A DNA stretch of 64,000 bases from Blasia pusilla (lineage: Eukaryota; Marchantiophyta; Marchantiopsida; Blasiales). The notes under the pieces were generated by a model, which saw only the letters and a list, made by a program, of their open reading frames with translations, ran no database searches and was not told the origin of the DNA. Each line of letters opens with the position of its first letter. The stretch's first letter is position 1. Positions 12,241-25,258 of the stretch are shown piece after piece. The stretch is from contig CM114274.1 in assembly GCA_050084515.1 (NCBI GenBank), positions 6,944,001-7,008,000 on the forward strand. The letters are read 5' to 3'. A program made the position numbers and the translations under genes.

Positions 12241-15200
12241 TTTCGCTTTAATATATTTTTCTTGTGAATAGAAAGTAAATGGGCATATTCTTCTCTCTTT
12301 GTTGCTTTTTCATCTTTTAAAATGTTTATTTTATGTCGTCTTGATGCATTTTTTAATTATTTATTTAATACTAATTTCTTATTTTTGGTTGAAGTTTCAG
12401 ACCTTATATCTTATTTTATTTTTCTTTTCTTTGAATTTTTTCAAATTTCTCTTATATTTTAGTCCTTCCATTTACTCTTTCAATCATGGCCATGTTGCTT
12501 TTCTTGCTAAGTTTTTTAATTCTCCTCCTCCTATTATTCTCCTCGTCTTTCTATGCAAGGGGTCGGGTATTATTAATGGTACTAAAATGTAAGTGTAGAG
12601 AGCCACAATAAAAAGGTTTAAAAGCTAATTATAAGGGTATTAACATAAGTGGAGAAAACACAAACCAATTCTTTTTGGCCCTATTTAATAATGTTCAATT
12701 CAAACAAGGAGACATGACATTATGTAGGCCTTCAATACAGAAATGTAGGAGTAGACATTCTTAGGCATGGGATACAAACAACAACAACTAGGAGGCACAA
12801 TACAAACCTATGGAGAGACTATGGAAGAGAAAAATATAATATATGTGTGATACAAATTTCAATCAAAATTTTAAAATATAATACGAATAAGTGCAAAAAA
12901 AATTTATGGGTTGAATAGATAAATTGCATTGTCCATATTTAATATTATGGGGCGGTAGGAGAGGTGTGCAACTCGAGGATGAAAATAATAGTGTGATAAT
13001 GATAGAGATCATATTATAGAAAAATGAAATACTATAATACATAGAAAATCAATACATAGGTATTAAATGATAAACCACATACTACTATAGGCGAATCAAT
13101 AATAAATTATATAATAGCAAAACGGTGCAATTCAATACAAGAATACCAAAAAAAAAGCCCATTAATACGAATCCGCGTAAGAATGAGAGTGCAAGAGTGA
13201 CAACCAATACATACAATCCAGAAACATGGATAATACATAATGATGACGAATACATAAAGATGGACAATGCCCAACTAATACGAAACCGTGCAAAAAGTAA
13301 GAGTGTAAGAGTTAAGGCTTGTACCTTATAATACGTTGAGAACCTAATTCTATTCATCCAATAATTTTTCCATGGTGGTGCGACTGCAAAAAATGTTGTG
13401 CTATGCACGCACTTGAGAACGGACCGCAAAATATAGGCTTTAAGTTGGGGCCGTAATCATACTTTTGCATGCAATTTTCTTCTCTCCATGAGTCTATAGT
13501 CCTTTCATTATCTCTTTTTCATCCCTTGGAATATATAAGAGGAGAGGGGCTCACTAGGCATCCACTATGTGTGTTTGAAATGCAAAGGCATGTTCTTGGA
13601 TAATTAGGGTTATGTGATCTCCAACTTTTGAATTTGGAATATGGGATCTCCATACTTATAACTAGAATGTCCATCATTTACTTTTGTGTTTCTTAAGCTA
13701 AAAAAATCTCCTTTTTTCTTTCCTTTTGTGATGAAATTATTTTTGCGCCAAGATCTATCCCATTTACAAGCATTGTTAATGGGTGGATAGACCACAAAAG
13801 TATGGAAGTTGAATATAATATGGTTCGTCTTAGCAAAGATAAAAACCATTCTTCTAGATTATGATTCGCAATTATATTAAGTTTGGCACTTATTATACAA
13901 TATGTCATGTGCAAAATTTGTATCACTTGACATATTAATTTATGCCCACATATAATTTAAATATCACAAAATATATGTGTTCTTAGTACTATGATTCGGT
14001 GCATTTATCATTTTGATTAACTTAAATGATTTGGATATTAACTTCTTGATTTCTCTTTTAAATAAAATAAACATTATTTACTATCCTCTTTGTACACTTT
14101 CCATTCTTTGGTTTTCTAATCTATATACGTAGTTTTTTTATAATGGTGAATTTTTTCCTTGTTACTTTAAAGGAAATTACATGCTTCTCTTATCTATAAT
14201 TTCTCAAAAATGAATTGAATGCTCTTTCTTGTTAATTTGAGAAAAACTAGAATTCATAAACTTATTTTATAATAAGCCAAATTGCTTCAATTGACTTTTT
14301 GGTCTTCTCCCTTCCCATCTTGCTTTCAAAGGTCCCCTTCATAAGATCGAGGAGGAAACTTATCTCAAACCTTTGTTCATAAAGTGTGGCGCTCATATGC
14401 ACACCAATATCCTATGGTAGCCATTGTGATGTGGGACTTCAATTTCTAAAGTGTGCTTGGAAATTGGGTCCTTTTTTCTCGCCTATTAGAAAAATGGATT
14501 ATTAAATCTCATTGCCTCGATCAATGCCTCTTATTTAGGTCCATGCCATGTTAGTTTATCATAAGTGAAAAAATCTACATTGGAGGTGTGGATTTGGTCA
14601 CACACTAAAGTGAAACTAGTGTTGCCCTTCATAATGAGAAGTAAAAGCAATATAGTGAGGGAGTAGAGCAATACCACAAGAAGATTTGACGATGCAAGAA
14701 ACTTAATATCAGACATAACGCAATTTTAGAATAGGTTTCATAGATAGACCAAAGAGATTACTCCAAAATTAAATCCATTTGGGGCTTACAGTTGGGGGGG
14801 GGGGGGTAATTGTACCAACTTAGATTTTGTGACAACAAATTATAAGAAAATCCTAAAGATATCGGATGGCCTAGTCCTTCTGTGTCTCAACGGAGAATCC
14901 ATATCACTTCAACATGGGGAAAAATTAACATATAAGAATGGGTTATTAACTTATTGCCACGATTCCCTAACTATATGACTAGTCTAGAATTTGGAAAACA
15001 TGGTATTTGACATATTTTCTTATATTCTTTTAATAAAAAAATTATCCCTACACCTTGATGCATAATAGGATTAGATCACCAAGAAAATTTTCTACTCGAT
15101 AAACCACATGTGTCATGTAATTGTGAATCCTTCAACACATAAGTCAAGACTATTAATCTAGGTTTCTTCTCAAAGAAGGGGGTTATTCATATTAAAGGTG

Positions 15201-16440
15201 CAAATTGAGAAGTGGATGTTGAATATCAAATAGACTTTCATTGTTTCTCATACTCCTTGGAATTTTTCAAAGTTCATTGGTCAACCTTGATTGATTGCAA
15301 CGCAATATGTGTGAGGATATATTCGCAGTGACTAGCAAGGATGAAAATTTCCAACCATCACATGTAAAGAAAAGTATACACATGCAAAATACATTATGTG
15401 TGAGATTGAAGCCTTTCATTTATTTGAGGAGACAAGCAAAACCCGAAAGCAACAAATAGTTCAATTGTCATGCAATAAAAATTCAATACATTCTATGTGC
15501 TTAAATGTGTTGATGATTGACCGATGTGCGTCTTGAAGGATTTGAAATGCCCATAAAAGACGAACGCTCTACTGTCTGAATTTCAAAAGATATTCTTGCA
15601 GCTACTTGAAAAGGCAAGCCACTCTATATTCAAAGGGTTCCTTTCAATGGTGTCATTACATGCTTCCAATATCTACGATCCAGATCAAACAATCATCTTC
15701 ATTCTAACACATCTAAAGCACTCTTGAGTAAGTCCACAATTAATAAGTGCTTTTAGAGTATGATTGCATGTTCTTTTGGGTGCTAGAGGCCCTTTTAGTG
15801 GTTATCATGTCTCTTTGGGCGTAATTGATATTGTCTGTGCTGTTGGTGAGTTTAGCGAGTAGGGAGTTGCCCCCTTTTCTTTTACTAGGCCGCTTGTGGC
15901 CTTCACGCATTCGACTCTTTGATTCCCCTTCTTTTGTACTTTCGACGGACTCTCCCACCATCCTTTTTATTTAGGCTTTCAATTTCTTCTTTTGGCTTTT
16001 GATTCCATATAACACTCACACTATTCCATTGATCTTTTGAAAGCACATTTGCTTCTTGTTCAAGTGTCATGCGTCAAACACATAATTTACTCACAAATCA
16101 ATAATCCTTCCTCTTGCAATTACATGGATTTCTCAAGAGATAAAAAAACCTCACTCTCAATAAGAAAAAATCCCAAAACAACACATTCTTCTATAAAGTA
16201 ATTGGAGGATGCAATTTTCTGAAGTTCTTCTATTTGACATTGTGGTAGTAGTGAACTTATCTCAAATATACTTTTGTCACCTTGACAAGGTCTGAAAATT
16301 GGTAAAGAGAGTAAAGTTATTAATCAGGGCCGGGGCATAGTATGGTCCCTTGCCTGTCTCTAAAAGAACCTTAGACTTTGAATTATGATAAAATGGCGAC
16401 TTGAACATATCAAACTTGACCTGATGTCAAACTATGGGTT
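12241..16440. other. AT-rich intergenic DNA, no gene recognised
   Basis: Long AT-rich stretch with short open frames lacking domains. A weak local duplication is visible: AATACGAATCCGCGTAAG-GAGAGTGCAAGAGT at about 13164 and AATACGAAACCGTGCAAA-GAGTGTAAGAGT at about 13279. A 12-G homopolymer lies at about 14795. Probably decayed transposon DNA, but no family can be named. Confidence 0.35.
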
Positions 16441-16564
16441 CCGTGGTGCTAACCCGGGTTCCGCAGCCTACGAATATTCCACAGTATTCACTGGGATTCG
16501 TAATCCCTGGAACTTGGGATCTTTCCAGCTGACCGGAGGGAAAGTTGGGTTCGGTTGGTAGCTC

Positions 16565-16582
16565 GGGTTGGGTTGGGTTGGG
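16565..16582 (+). other. Four-run G-quadruplex motif, (GGGTT)n
   Basis: GGG runs at 16565, 16570, 16575 and 16580, separated by TT, fit the intramolecular G-quadruplex pattern. The unit differs from the plant telomere repeat TTTAGGG. Confidence 0.6.
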
Positions 16583-16599
16583 TTGTCACGCGGAAAGAT

Positions 16600-19380
16600 G
16601 TAGAGAGTAGGTCAGTATGAACTGTACTATACGGAGCAGTCCACAGTATATATTCTTGTTCTGTTCAGAATCCGATGAGACACACAGTACGCAGAGCAAC
16701 GCAGTACAGTGAGGTCGCGGTAAAAAACGAGGATCGGTCTGCGCTGAAATCAGGTGAATTCTGGCGAGATTTTGGCGGGACTAGCCCTCGGCGGTCTCAG
16801 GTGAAGGACCGTCGGATATACCGAATCCGATGGCGTGTGGTGCTGCCGTAGATTAAGGCCGACACGTGTCGTCCGTGCGGACAGTCGGTTTGATACCGAG
16901 GCACTTTCCGCCGTGGGATCAGCCATCCAATGGCAGAGGGAATGCCACGCGGGAAGTAGTTCACACATCGCATCTGCTGGAACCACAGCGACTGCCAGCA
17001 CACATCCGTCCATTTATGACAGAAAGAAAGAAAGATCGAGAGCGGGAGTACAAGTCCGGTCAACACGTATTTCGATATAGGAACCGTCTCCGTCCGTATG
17101 CCACGACTATTCGTCTACTAGATAATAAAGAAATAGCAATAAATAATAAGAGATAATAATAAAGAGTGGCGAATTTTACTCGTAGAGGATCTCAACACTC
17201 CCGCCCTCCGGAAATTGGGTCGTCTATATTGCGAATAATAAATGGTAGAGCGTAGAACCGGTGCGTAACAGGACGGACTTATGGGTCCTTCAATAATCAA
17301 TAATAAAATATATGCCATTCCAAACTTCCCAAAGGAGTGCGACACTGCGATACTTCTCCAGTGAAGTTTCTCTTTGCATAGGCTTCATTAGCGGTTATTA
17401 GTAGTTAAAGTACTCCCCACTCATGAGATTGTGTACGTACTTAGGCTAATCATAATCTTTGAATTGGCTAATTATTTGGAAAAAGGACAATTATTGGATT
17501 GACTTCTTCGAGGGGCCCTATTGTCGGGAGGTATGAAAATTAACCTTCAATTAATTTCTTCTATTCGGGTTAGGTATGCATATTCATTTTGGATTTTTTT
17601 GGGTAGGATGCAAACAAATAATTTCTCATCCCGTTTATTGACCATGTGCACAAGAATACGCCTTTTGACGAAGAAATTTGTATAATGAATGTCTTAAACT
17701 GAACATTGTCAGGTGTCGCATATCTTTTTAATTATATGAGCTGAATTTCATATATTACATAAAATTTTCTTTCTTTTTATCATGGTTTGGAGTATGAATT
17801 ATCTTCACTAAACGGGGATAATCCCTTTTTCTAAAATATTCAATACCAACACGTCAACACCCATTTATGTCAATTTGAGTTTACTAAGTTGAAAATTATT
17901 GTAAAAGGATGAAAAGGGATACGAAAAAACATGTTAAAAAAAATAACTCCAAGGAAAAACAAAACCTCCTTAATTTAGAACAAGTCTAACCCCACATGAA
18001 ATAAGATAGAAAAAATCTCCATAAAATGAAAAGAAAAAACAACGCCATGCAAGGGAAAATAAACCTGAATAAACGAAGATAGAACCCATGAAAAAAGAGC
18101 AAAAGTGAAAAGGGAATCATTTCATTAAGAGAGGCAATACGAATTCTTAATCCTAACTTCAATTGCAAAGTAAAGTAGGAGCAAGAATGTAGTTGGGTTA
18201 ATACATGCACGCATCCATATGGTAACAAATTAGATATTTTATATCAATCCAGTTAAATCACAACGTCTTTCAATCGTGTAGACAGACAATTTTTAAAAAA
18301 AAAAAAAAAATAAAGAAATGTTTTTTCATTCTTAAAAAGACTCATATAAAATTTTAAATTTTAATAAAAAAATTTAACTAACGAGTATACGCATCGTATC
18401 ACCAAATAGGTATCGTATATTTAGGTGTTGTTGGTGATAATATTTCTGTTGTTGGTGATTTTGGTCCTTAGAATAAGGCCACCCTGTGTCTATTCGGGAT
18501 CGGATTTAACCGTGGGGTTTTTAGGTTTCTATACCCCTAGTTAATATCCTGATGGGTTTCCCATCCTATTTTCCATTTAAGTTTTATATTTCCCCTTCAA
18601 CGCAAACAACACGCGACAGAAGCATATTCTCCTCGAATCAGTTCTTATATGGGAAGAACATAGTGGCTCACCGTCGGTTTGGCTGAGTTGGTAGAGTGAC
18701 CCAAGGTATGTTCCTCCCTGACGCGACGGAAGGAATTAATGGGTGGCCATATATATGGAAGAGCTCGCAGGTCACGATGCATTAGAGCGCGACGGGTAGG
18801 TCGGGGGCGCGCAACCGGGCGGCAGGCAGATGGGGGGCAGTCATGGCGCGAACTCACGAGGTAGTGAACGTCGTGAGATTCTCTATGACTGCATGCATCC
18901 ACGCATAAATCCAACCATCCATCCACCCATCAACCATCAATGCGTGGATGGATGTATGTGTGTATGGAGCATGTGGATAGCATTGACCAAAGGCGGTTAT
19001 TTCTTTTGAAGGCGTTATGCTCCGAAGCCTACCCTCTTTATTTCTCCACATTATGAGACTTTGTATTTTTTTTTTTTTTTTTTTTCAGGATTTTGTCATG
19101 TTTTTGACGGTCAAAGAAGAAGTTGGAATTGGGATGGGCTCATACGGTAGATGGAATCGCATGAAAAAAATGAAAGTTGAATCTTTATGGTCTCCTTTTA
19201 GTAGTGGACAAAATCTTGGGGAGAAATCATACACATTTCCCACTAAATATTAAATATGGCTAAAGTGGAGGAATGTTGGGGAAATTTTGGATGGGATGGT
19301 TCAATGGATGGAAGCTAAAGGTTTCATAGACATTAGTCACCACGAAACATATTATTGGACAAAAACATGTCATATAGAGT
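16600..19380. other. Intergenic DNA, AT-rich, no gene recognised
   Basis: Contains a short GC-rich island at about 18760-18860, an A15 run at about 18296 and a T-run at about 19070. No open frame resembles a known protein. A tRNA A-box-like string at 18681-18696 has no matching B box. Confidence 0.35.
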
Positions 19381-20060
19381 GACAAGAAGGACCGAGGGAT
19401 GACTTGCCTTTCAAGATGATAGAGAGGGAAATAACAATTGTGTAATGACAAAGATCTATGGCCACTTGCAAACTCCATGTAAAATGAAGTACATGAAAGA
19501 GAGAGCCACAAGAATGTATGGATACTCGCAAAACAAATATGTGAAAGGGAGAGGACAAGAAGGATGGAGGGATGACTTGACTTCCAAGATGACAAGGAGG
19601 GAGAGCTTATGAGTGGAATTACAAAGATATATGACAATTTTACAAACATATCTCCAAAAGCACATGAAATAGAGAGACACAAGAACATATGGATACGTGC
19701 AAAAAAACTTGTGCAAATGGGAGACGACAAAAAGGATGGAGGGATGACGTGAGCTCCAAGAGGATAGTGAAGGAGAGGCTACTCATTGGAAGGAAAAAAA
19801 TATATGACCATTTACAAACATATTTTGAAATAAAAATGTAAAATAGAGAGTAAGCAAAGTATATATTTTTCATTCCAATGAATATAAATGGATATCCATA
19901 AACATATCAGAGAAAGAGATATATGAAAGAGAGAGGACAAGAAAGATGGAGAGTCGACGTGACTTCCAAGACAATAAGGAGTGAGATACTAATAAGTGGA
20001 ATGACAAGGATCTAAGTCTACTTAGAAACAAATTGTAAAATCAAAGCGTGAAATGTATAG
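19381..20060. repeat. ~173-bp tandem array, four diverged units
   Basis: Units start with GACAAGAAGGA-GGAGGGATGAC at 19381, 19554, 19726 and 19936 (spacings 173, 172, 210). Each then carries GACTTCCAAGATGA-AAGGAGGGAGAG, a GTGGAATGACAAAGAT block and TACAAACATAT. Minus-strand open frames across it are repetitive and hydrophobic and are by-products of the array. Confidence 0.75.
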
Positions 20061-20153
20061 CCACTAGAATGTTAATATACCCACATAAATGACTAGTGAG
20101 TTTCCTGTGCTATCCACGCAATATATATATAGAATAAAATAAATTTCCCTTTT

Positions 20154-20186
20154 CTCCTCCTCTCTCCTCTCTCCTCTCTCCTCTGC
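20154..20186 (+). repeat. 7-bp microsatellite (CTCCTCT)n
   Basis: About four tandem CTCCTCT units. Confidence 0.8.
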
Positions 20187-20877
20187 TCCCCCCTCTCACA
20201 TATACTCTCCCCTTAACTTAGCTCTCTTCTTTATAACTTAACTCCCTCCTTTAAAATTTCACATGTCAACACGAGAAGAGTTTTGAAAGGACAAGTATCA
20301 AAAACATGATAAGGGATTTTGCAAACCTATACTCTATCAATAGTATAGATGTAAAAAATAAGTCTCAAAAAGACATTGTAAAACATGAAATGGCGAATGA
20401 GAACAATAAGCCTATTGGTCGTACTTGATGGCAAGAATAGTGTCTCGTCAGTTAGGATAGATCGACGAGGTCTAGAAGAGCATCTTCGAGGATAGTAGAG
20501 GACAACTTTAGAAGGTCAAGGATGACCTACTGAGGTCGCAAGTAACTTGAGAGAGCAATTTTTCCCTTCGTTTCGGCTCATTTGGAGCTATGTCGAGAAA
20601 CTTACTATTTTAGGTTAGTTACCATTTTGAATAGAGTTTAATTTCCACTTTGGGAGGTGGCCTTGACCCCCTACAATAGGTCAAGAGCCAAGGAGGTGAC
20701 CTACGAGCATAGGTTACCGTGGAGAGAGATTGGGAGAGGGAAGAGGATATATCCAAGGCAAGAGAGCTTTAGAGCTTATTCTCTCTTCGTAGAACCTCTT
20801 GGCATGAGGTGGCAAAGCTATGGTCCTCCTTGCCTTGTGAATAACCCAAGCCTTTCATTAAGAGAGTGTTTTGGTTT

Positions 20878-20880
<3 letters not shown>

Positions 20881-20947
<67 letters not shown>
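20881..20947 (+). repeat. (GA)n microsatellite
   Basis: About 33 uninterrupted GA dinucleotides. Apparent Arg-Glu or Leu-Ser open frames here are artefacts. Confidence 0.98.
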
Positions 20948-20950
<3 letters not shown>

Positions 20951-21608
20951 GTTGTGTGTAGATTATGAGAGACATTGTTGAGAGAGAACCTTGACTTAGG
21001 GAGCCTCAATGTTTGGATGTCATGAGCTAGCATGGGATCTCGTGTGTTTGTATGTATCTTCGCTAACAACGATTCATATTGTGTAGTGATGTGTATGGAG
21101 TAACCCCTAACTCAACCGTAACAATCATACTATTAGATCCTCCTTATGTCCAGTCTCAAGTATTGACATGTGGCCAAAGGATTCACACATGTCCGCACTT
21201 TATTCATGGACATAATTTCTTGTATATATTTGCTTTTACTTCTGCAAGTTTAAATCCCTATAACGAATTTTCAAATTTAAAAAAATATTCAACATAACGC
21301 AGCCACTTTCCCTCTCCAAATGCAAGAATATTCGATGGCATACATTTGTGTCTTCACTTTTTATATTTTGTTATTTAAGGCTCCGTCTTTTACCTAGACT
21401 CTATATTTCCATTGCAAACGCGGTTTCAATATTCACTTTAGGTAGGGTTGTTCCAACTTAAAATTAGATGCTTTGTAATTATTGAGAAATCTTGCCCAAA
21501 TATATCTCAAAAAATTCCCCTTATAAGAGGTTTTATTCAAACATATTTGTCGCCTATTGAAGGATTTCTACCATAAAAGGACACACATTCTTTCGAGCTT
21601 CACTTTTT

Positions 21609-21953
21609 GTTCTACCTCCTATATATCTAGAGTTTTATCCACTGAGTCTGTTGGGTTCCCAGGTTTTGATGTTGAGAGAGAACATCTACCATGACAGTGG
21701 ATATGCTACGATTACATTCATGCATATGTAAGACCATACAACAATTAAATTGCTTCCAATACCAACATTCTACCAAACATTCTGTTCTACCTCTTATATA
21801 TCTAGAGTTTTATCCACTGAGTCTGTTGGGTTCCCAGGTTTGATGTTGAGAGAGAACATCTACCATGACAGTGGACATGCTACAGTTACATTCATGCATA
21901 TGTAAGACCATACAACAATTCAATTGCTTCCAATACCAACATTCTACCAAAGA
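21609..21953 (+). repeat. 175-bp tandem duplication
   Basis: Two near-identical copies begin GTTCTACCTC at 21609 and 21784 and end CAACATTCTACCAAA. They differ by a few substitutions and one T indel (AGGTTTTGATG versus AGGTTTGATG), so the duplication is young. No gene is recognised. Confidence 0.92.
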
Positions 21954-22393
21954 CAAGGATCCACAAGTAAGTTTCCAATCTTGTACATCCACCTTCAATT
22001 TACAAAATTTATTTCTTTTGAGTTGTTTCTTACCTCAAACTATAATAAAATGGAGGACGACTATCATTTGCAACCTACTTCCTGTAAGTGCACTTATTCC
22101 GGATCATGACTATCCACTTCAGTGCTAAAAAATCTATTGTTACCAAAGGAAAGAGAATCTACAGAGTGCAAGTATCACCAATTTTCAAGCAAACCCAAGA
22201 GAGGCACACAGAAGGACCCTCTCGACGGCTTGGCCAAGAACAACTCTTCAATCTGCACAAGGACTCTTAGTGTGCAAATTTTCACTCTCCAATTCCACGG
22301 AGATCACATATGGGGGAGATTCATCACTTTAGTACTACTGATGGAGAGTGTGCTAACTCAACATACTTCGTCTCCAATCTAGTTGATGCAACA

Positions 22394-23450
22394 TCATCCT
22401 TTGAAGACGACGATAAATACTATCCAATTCTTGTGCTTCTTAATGCAAAAGACTTGTTGCACGGAGGTGATAAATTTTGTGGCAAAGCGTATGTTTGTAG
22501 GAAGCAAAAATCGTCTTTTCAATGGATTGGTTTCCATGAATTTGGCCATCACCCAAGTTCTAGTCTTCACAAATATTACCATCTCACGAGCTTGAGCAAA
22601 AATCCTGTCCAACCAAGGCCATTTATCGCACTCTTCGCAGACTAGATCAAGAGAATGTGATATGCATCCACCCCAAAGAATATGAGGAAACTTTGCTTCA
22701 AATTTTTTTTTTCGCTGTTCGCTCATTGCTAGCATTATCTGTCACAAGTTGCCCCCAAAGGCAAATTATCCAATATGCCATCTACCTTTTCCTTCACTTT
22801 TCCCATATGTTTCTCAAGTAGGATGGTGCGCAACAAATTGTAACTAGGACCCTTCACCTTTGTTATTGCCAATACTTCTTGTTTGAAAGCATCTTTCCGT
22901 ACTACGTTGAATGGTATTCTACATTCATAGAAATACTTTGCACATATGTTATTTTCAAATTATATTCTTAGGATGTCGAAAGAATCTCTCAGATCGGCTT
23001 GCTTCTTCCCAGAACTACTACTCCCTCGAATGGGCCAAACAACTCCTTTGCATTCTTTGAGACTGTCACATGGTGGCATGTTCGCAACCCCATCAATATT
23101 TTGCACAACATAAACACTATTTCCTGTCTGTTGCCAACCTATTTGTAATGGAGTTGTCTCTTCCACTTCACTTAAAGGTCTCACTTCCCTTCTTTTTCCA
23201 TTTCCCACTAGTATCCTGTTTCAGAGATTCCGTAGCACGCTCGGAGGGACCTTCACACATAATTTGGTATGATGGGTATCATGATTTCATCCTTTTTCTT
23301 TCGTCTCTCTCATGTAAAATGCTTCACCATTCGCGTGCTATGATAGGATTTCATAGAATAGGAACAATACTTGCACTACCATCTGCTCGATGTTCCACCT
23401 TCCATCTCTACTTCTTCCCAATGTTCCTTCACGATATGTTGGAGTTCTCT
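22394..23450 (-). pseudogene. Relic of a BED-finger / DUF659 hAT transposase
   Basis: Three collinear minus-strand pieces in different frames. The 5' piece near 23375 has a BED-type finger remnant (CKYCSYSMKSYHSTRMVKH), broken by stops. A middle piece (about 22920-22745) reads GPSYNLLRTILLEKHMGKVK, typical of the DUF659 hAT region. The third (22735-22394) reads FPHILWGGCISHSLDLVCEE, WPWLDRIFAQAREMVIF and RRFLLPTNIRFATKFI, the following DUF659 block. Frameshifts and stops break it, and the C-terminal dimerisation domain is absent. It is non-autonomous now. Confidence 0.75.
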
Positions 23451-23743
23451 AGTTTTGGTCATGACTACAGGCAGACATTGACCCCACCCAGCAATATTTG
23501 GATAATTCGCAACAATTTACTATGTCAATAGTTTGATATATTGATCAATAAAATATATGCAAATTACACCAAATATTATCCGTGAATGCTTCAATAACAA
23601 ACTTGGAACACTCTCTATGAACAAGAAAGATCAGTATGCTAACCTAGATGACCAAAATACCTTAACGTATCAAGATTATCCAGCGGCAAAACATATACTC
23701 ACTTATCAAGTTCAGCTATCTATAGAGAAAAATAACTTCCACC

Positions 23744-23746
<3 letters not shown>

Positions 23747-23801
<55 letters not shown>
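23747..23801 (+). repeat. (GA)n microsatellite
   Basis: About 27 AG dinucleotides, the second such run in this spacer. Confidence 0.97.
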
Positions 23802-23804
<3 letters not shown>

Positions 23805-24040
23805 AGGGAGGAATGAGATTGTGAGGGTATATAAAAAAATGAGCAAGTTTATATAAGGGAGGATAGAAGGAAGAGAATGAACCCTCCTAACTCCCCAAAT
23901 CAACTACCCCCACTTACAATTTATTACTAAACCATCTCCACTAATCTTCATTTAACAAACATGTTTTTATTCTCCTATTATTTTCCTTTTTGACCTATCC
24001 AAACTTCTTTACATATTCTAAATTTCCAACATACCTATGA

Positions 24041-25063
24041 TGTTGCGACCCTCATAACCAAACAATACCAAATACGCGCCAAGCAAAACATCAGAACTCA
24101 AAGGAACTCACGCCGCGAGGTTTGCGCTTTGGAGAGGCGTTTGGAAGAGTCTCTTGGAAAAGTCTAAGAGACGAAACGTGGAACGGAGTTGTGCGTTTCA
24201 TGCGTTAGTGGTCGCGACCAGGAAACCTAGACCAAACGCGAGCCGAGACTTGAGATGAGTTGAGTCTTGGAGGTTGGTTGCCAAAGAGGTGAGAACCAGT
24301 TTGGAACACGGCTAGCGTTTGGAAGAATCTGACTGTGTTTAGGACCATAACGTTGAGCTCCGAGATGCGTTCGGGACAAGTAAGGACGCGTTGGAAAGCT
24401 GATCTTGAGACGCTTCCAACGCACCAAAGATCTCAGCAAACGCATAAGTACAAGCCGAGATATTGGCCGAAAAAGATTCAGAGAGCAATCGGGTTGAGGG
24501 CCAATTGGAGGGTCCCGGGTGTCTTTCCCTAAATGTAGGGGGCCCCCGGAGATCCCCAGAAGTACTAGTAAGGGGAGTACCTTCTCTGAGATGCCTCGGA
24601 AACGAAACCCCACTTTGGGCGCCAAACGGCGTTTGAGGCACGGATGAAATGGGAGTTTAGCGTGAAACCCAAACCCAAACTGATCCAAGGAGTGGACTTT
24701 TATACGCCACACTTGGATTCCAACCGAATTCACCGTGCGAGTCTTGGTGAGGAACTCATTGGATGTTCATCGGACGAGTTGGAACCGCTAGGCGCGAAAC
24801 GCCGTTTCAGGTTCCTGAACCGACCAGAAAGTCTGTCCCAAGTCTTTCGAGACTTGCCCGTGTTGGAAACCGCGAAACTAGGAAGGTTGAGCTTGAAGAG
24901 AGAGTCCGAGACGAGAACTCGGAAAGTAATCCCGCTGATTGATCCAAGACCCGACTAACCGAAGTGCGTGTTTGGATGCAGATCAGCGTTGAGAGCGTGA
25001 CCTACTGAACGCACGCTTCCGCAACAAACAAGATTAATGTTCAAGGAGAGTAGGCGCACGACA
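24041..25063 (-). mobile_element. Solo LTR, ~1.02 kb, flanked by 5-bp target-site duplication TATGA
   Basis: Read on the minus strand it starts TGTCGTGCGCCTACTC and ends ATGAGGGTCGCAACA, the TG...CA ends of an LTR. TATGA is present immediately left (24036-24040) and right (25064-25068). No internal retroelement genes adjoin it, so this is a solo LTR. Related copies occur at 25345-26004, 45000-46003 and 46286-47289, plus an older split copy at 44549-47488. Reading frames inside (for example 24227-24733 minus) recur in all copies but are not known proteins. Confidence 0.85.
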
Positions 25064-25258
25064 TATGAGGCAATACAACCACCCTATTCAAATCTATTGA
25101 AAAAAATTTATTCCTTTCTCCACCGTACCACTATTATCACCGATTGTTCAATTACTCTCATTTCTAACAAACCTATCTTCTACTACAACAACCCTACTCC
25201 AACCTCTCAAGCCGTCAATCAACCTACCCCTAAACAAACTCGTTTAATACCCCACTAA

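Noticed and set aside
18681-18696. tRNA-like A box (GGCTGAGTTGGTAGAG)
   Set aside because: No B box or foldable acceptor/T-arm follows within tRNA distance; at most a SINE-head remnant.
19260-19873. 156-aa and other hydrophobic minus-strand frames
   Set aside because: They repeat with the ~173-bp array and match no family.
20657-21069. Long Arg-Glu and Leu-Ser open frames over the GA run
   Set aside because: Dinucleotide repeats are open in several frames; no protein evidence.
24227-24733. 168-aa frame repeated in five places
   Set aside because: It is LTR sequence; the frame is broken differently in each copy and matches no known protein.
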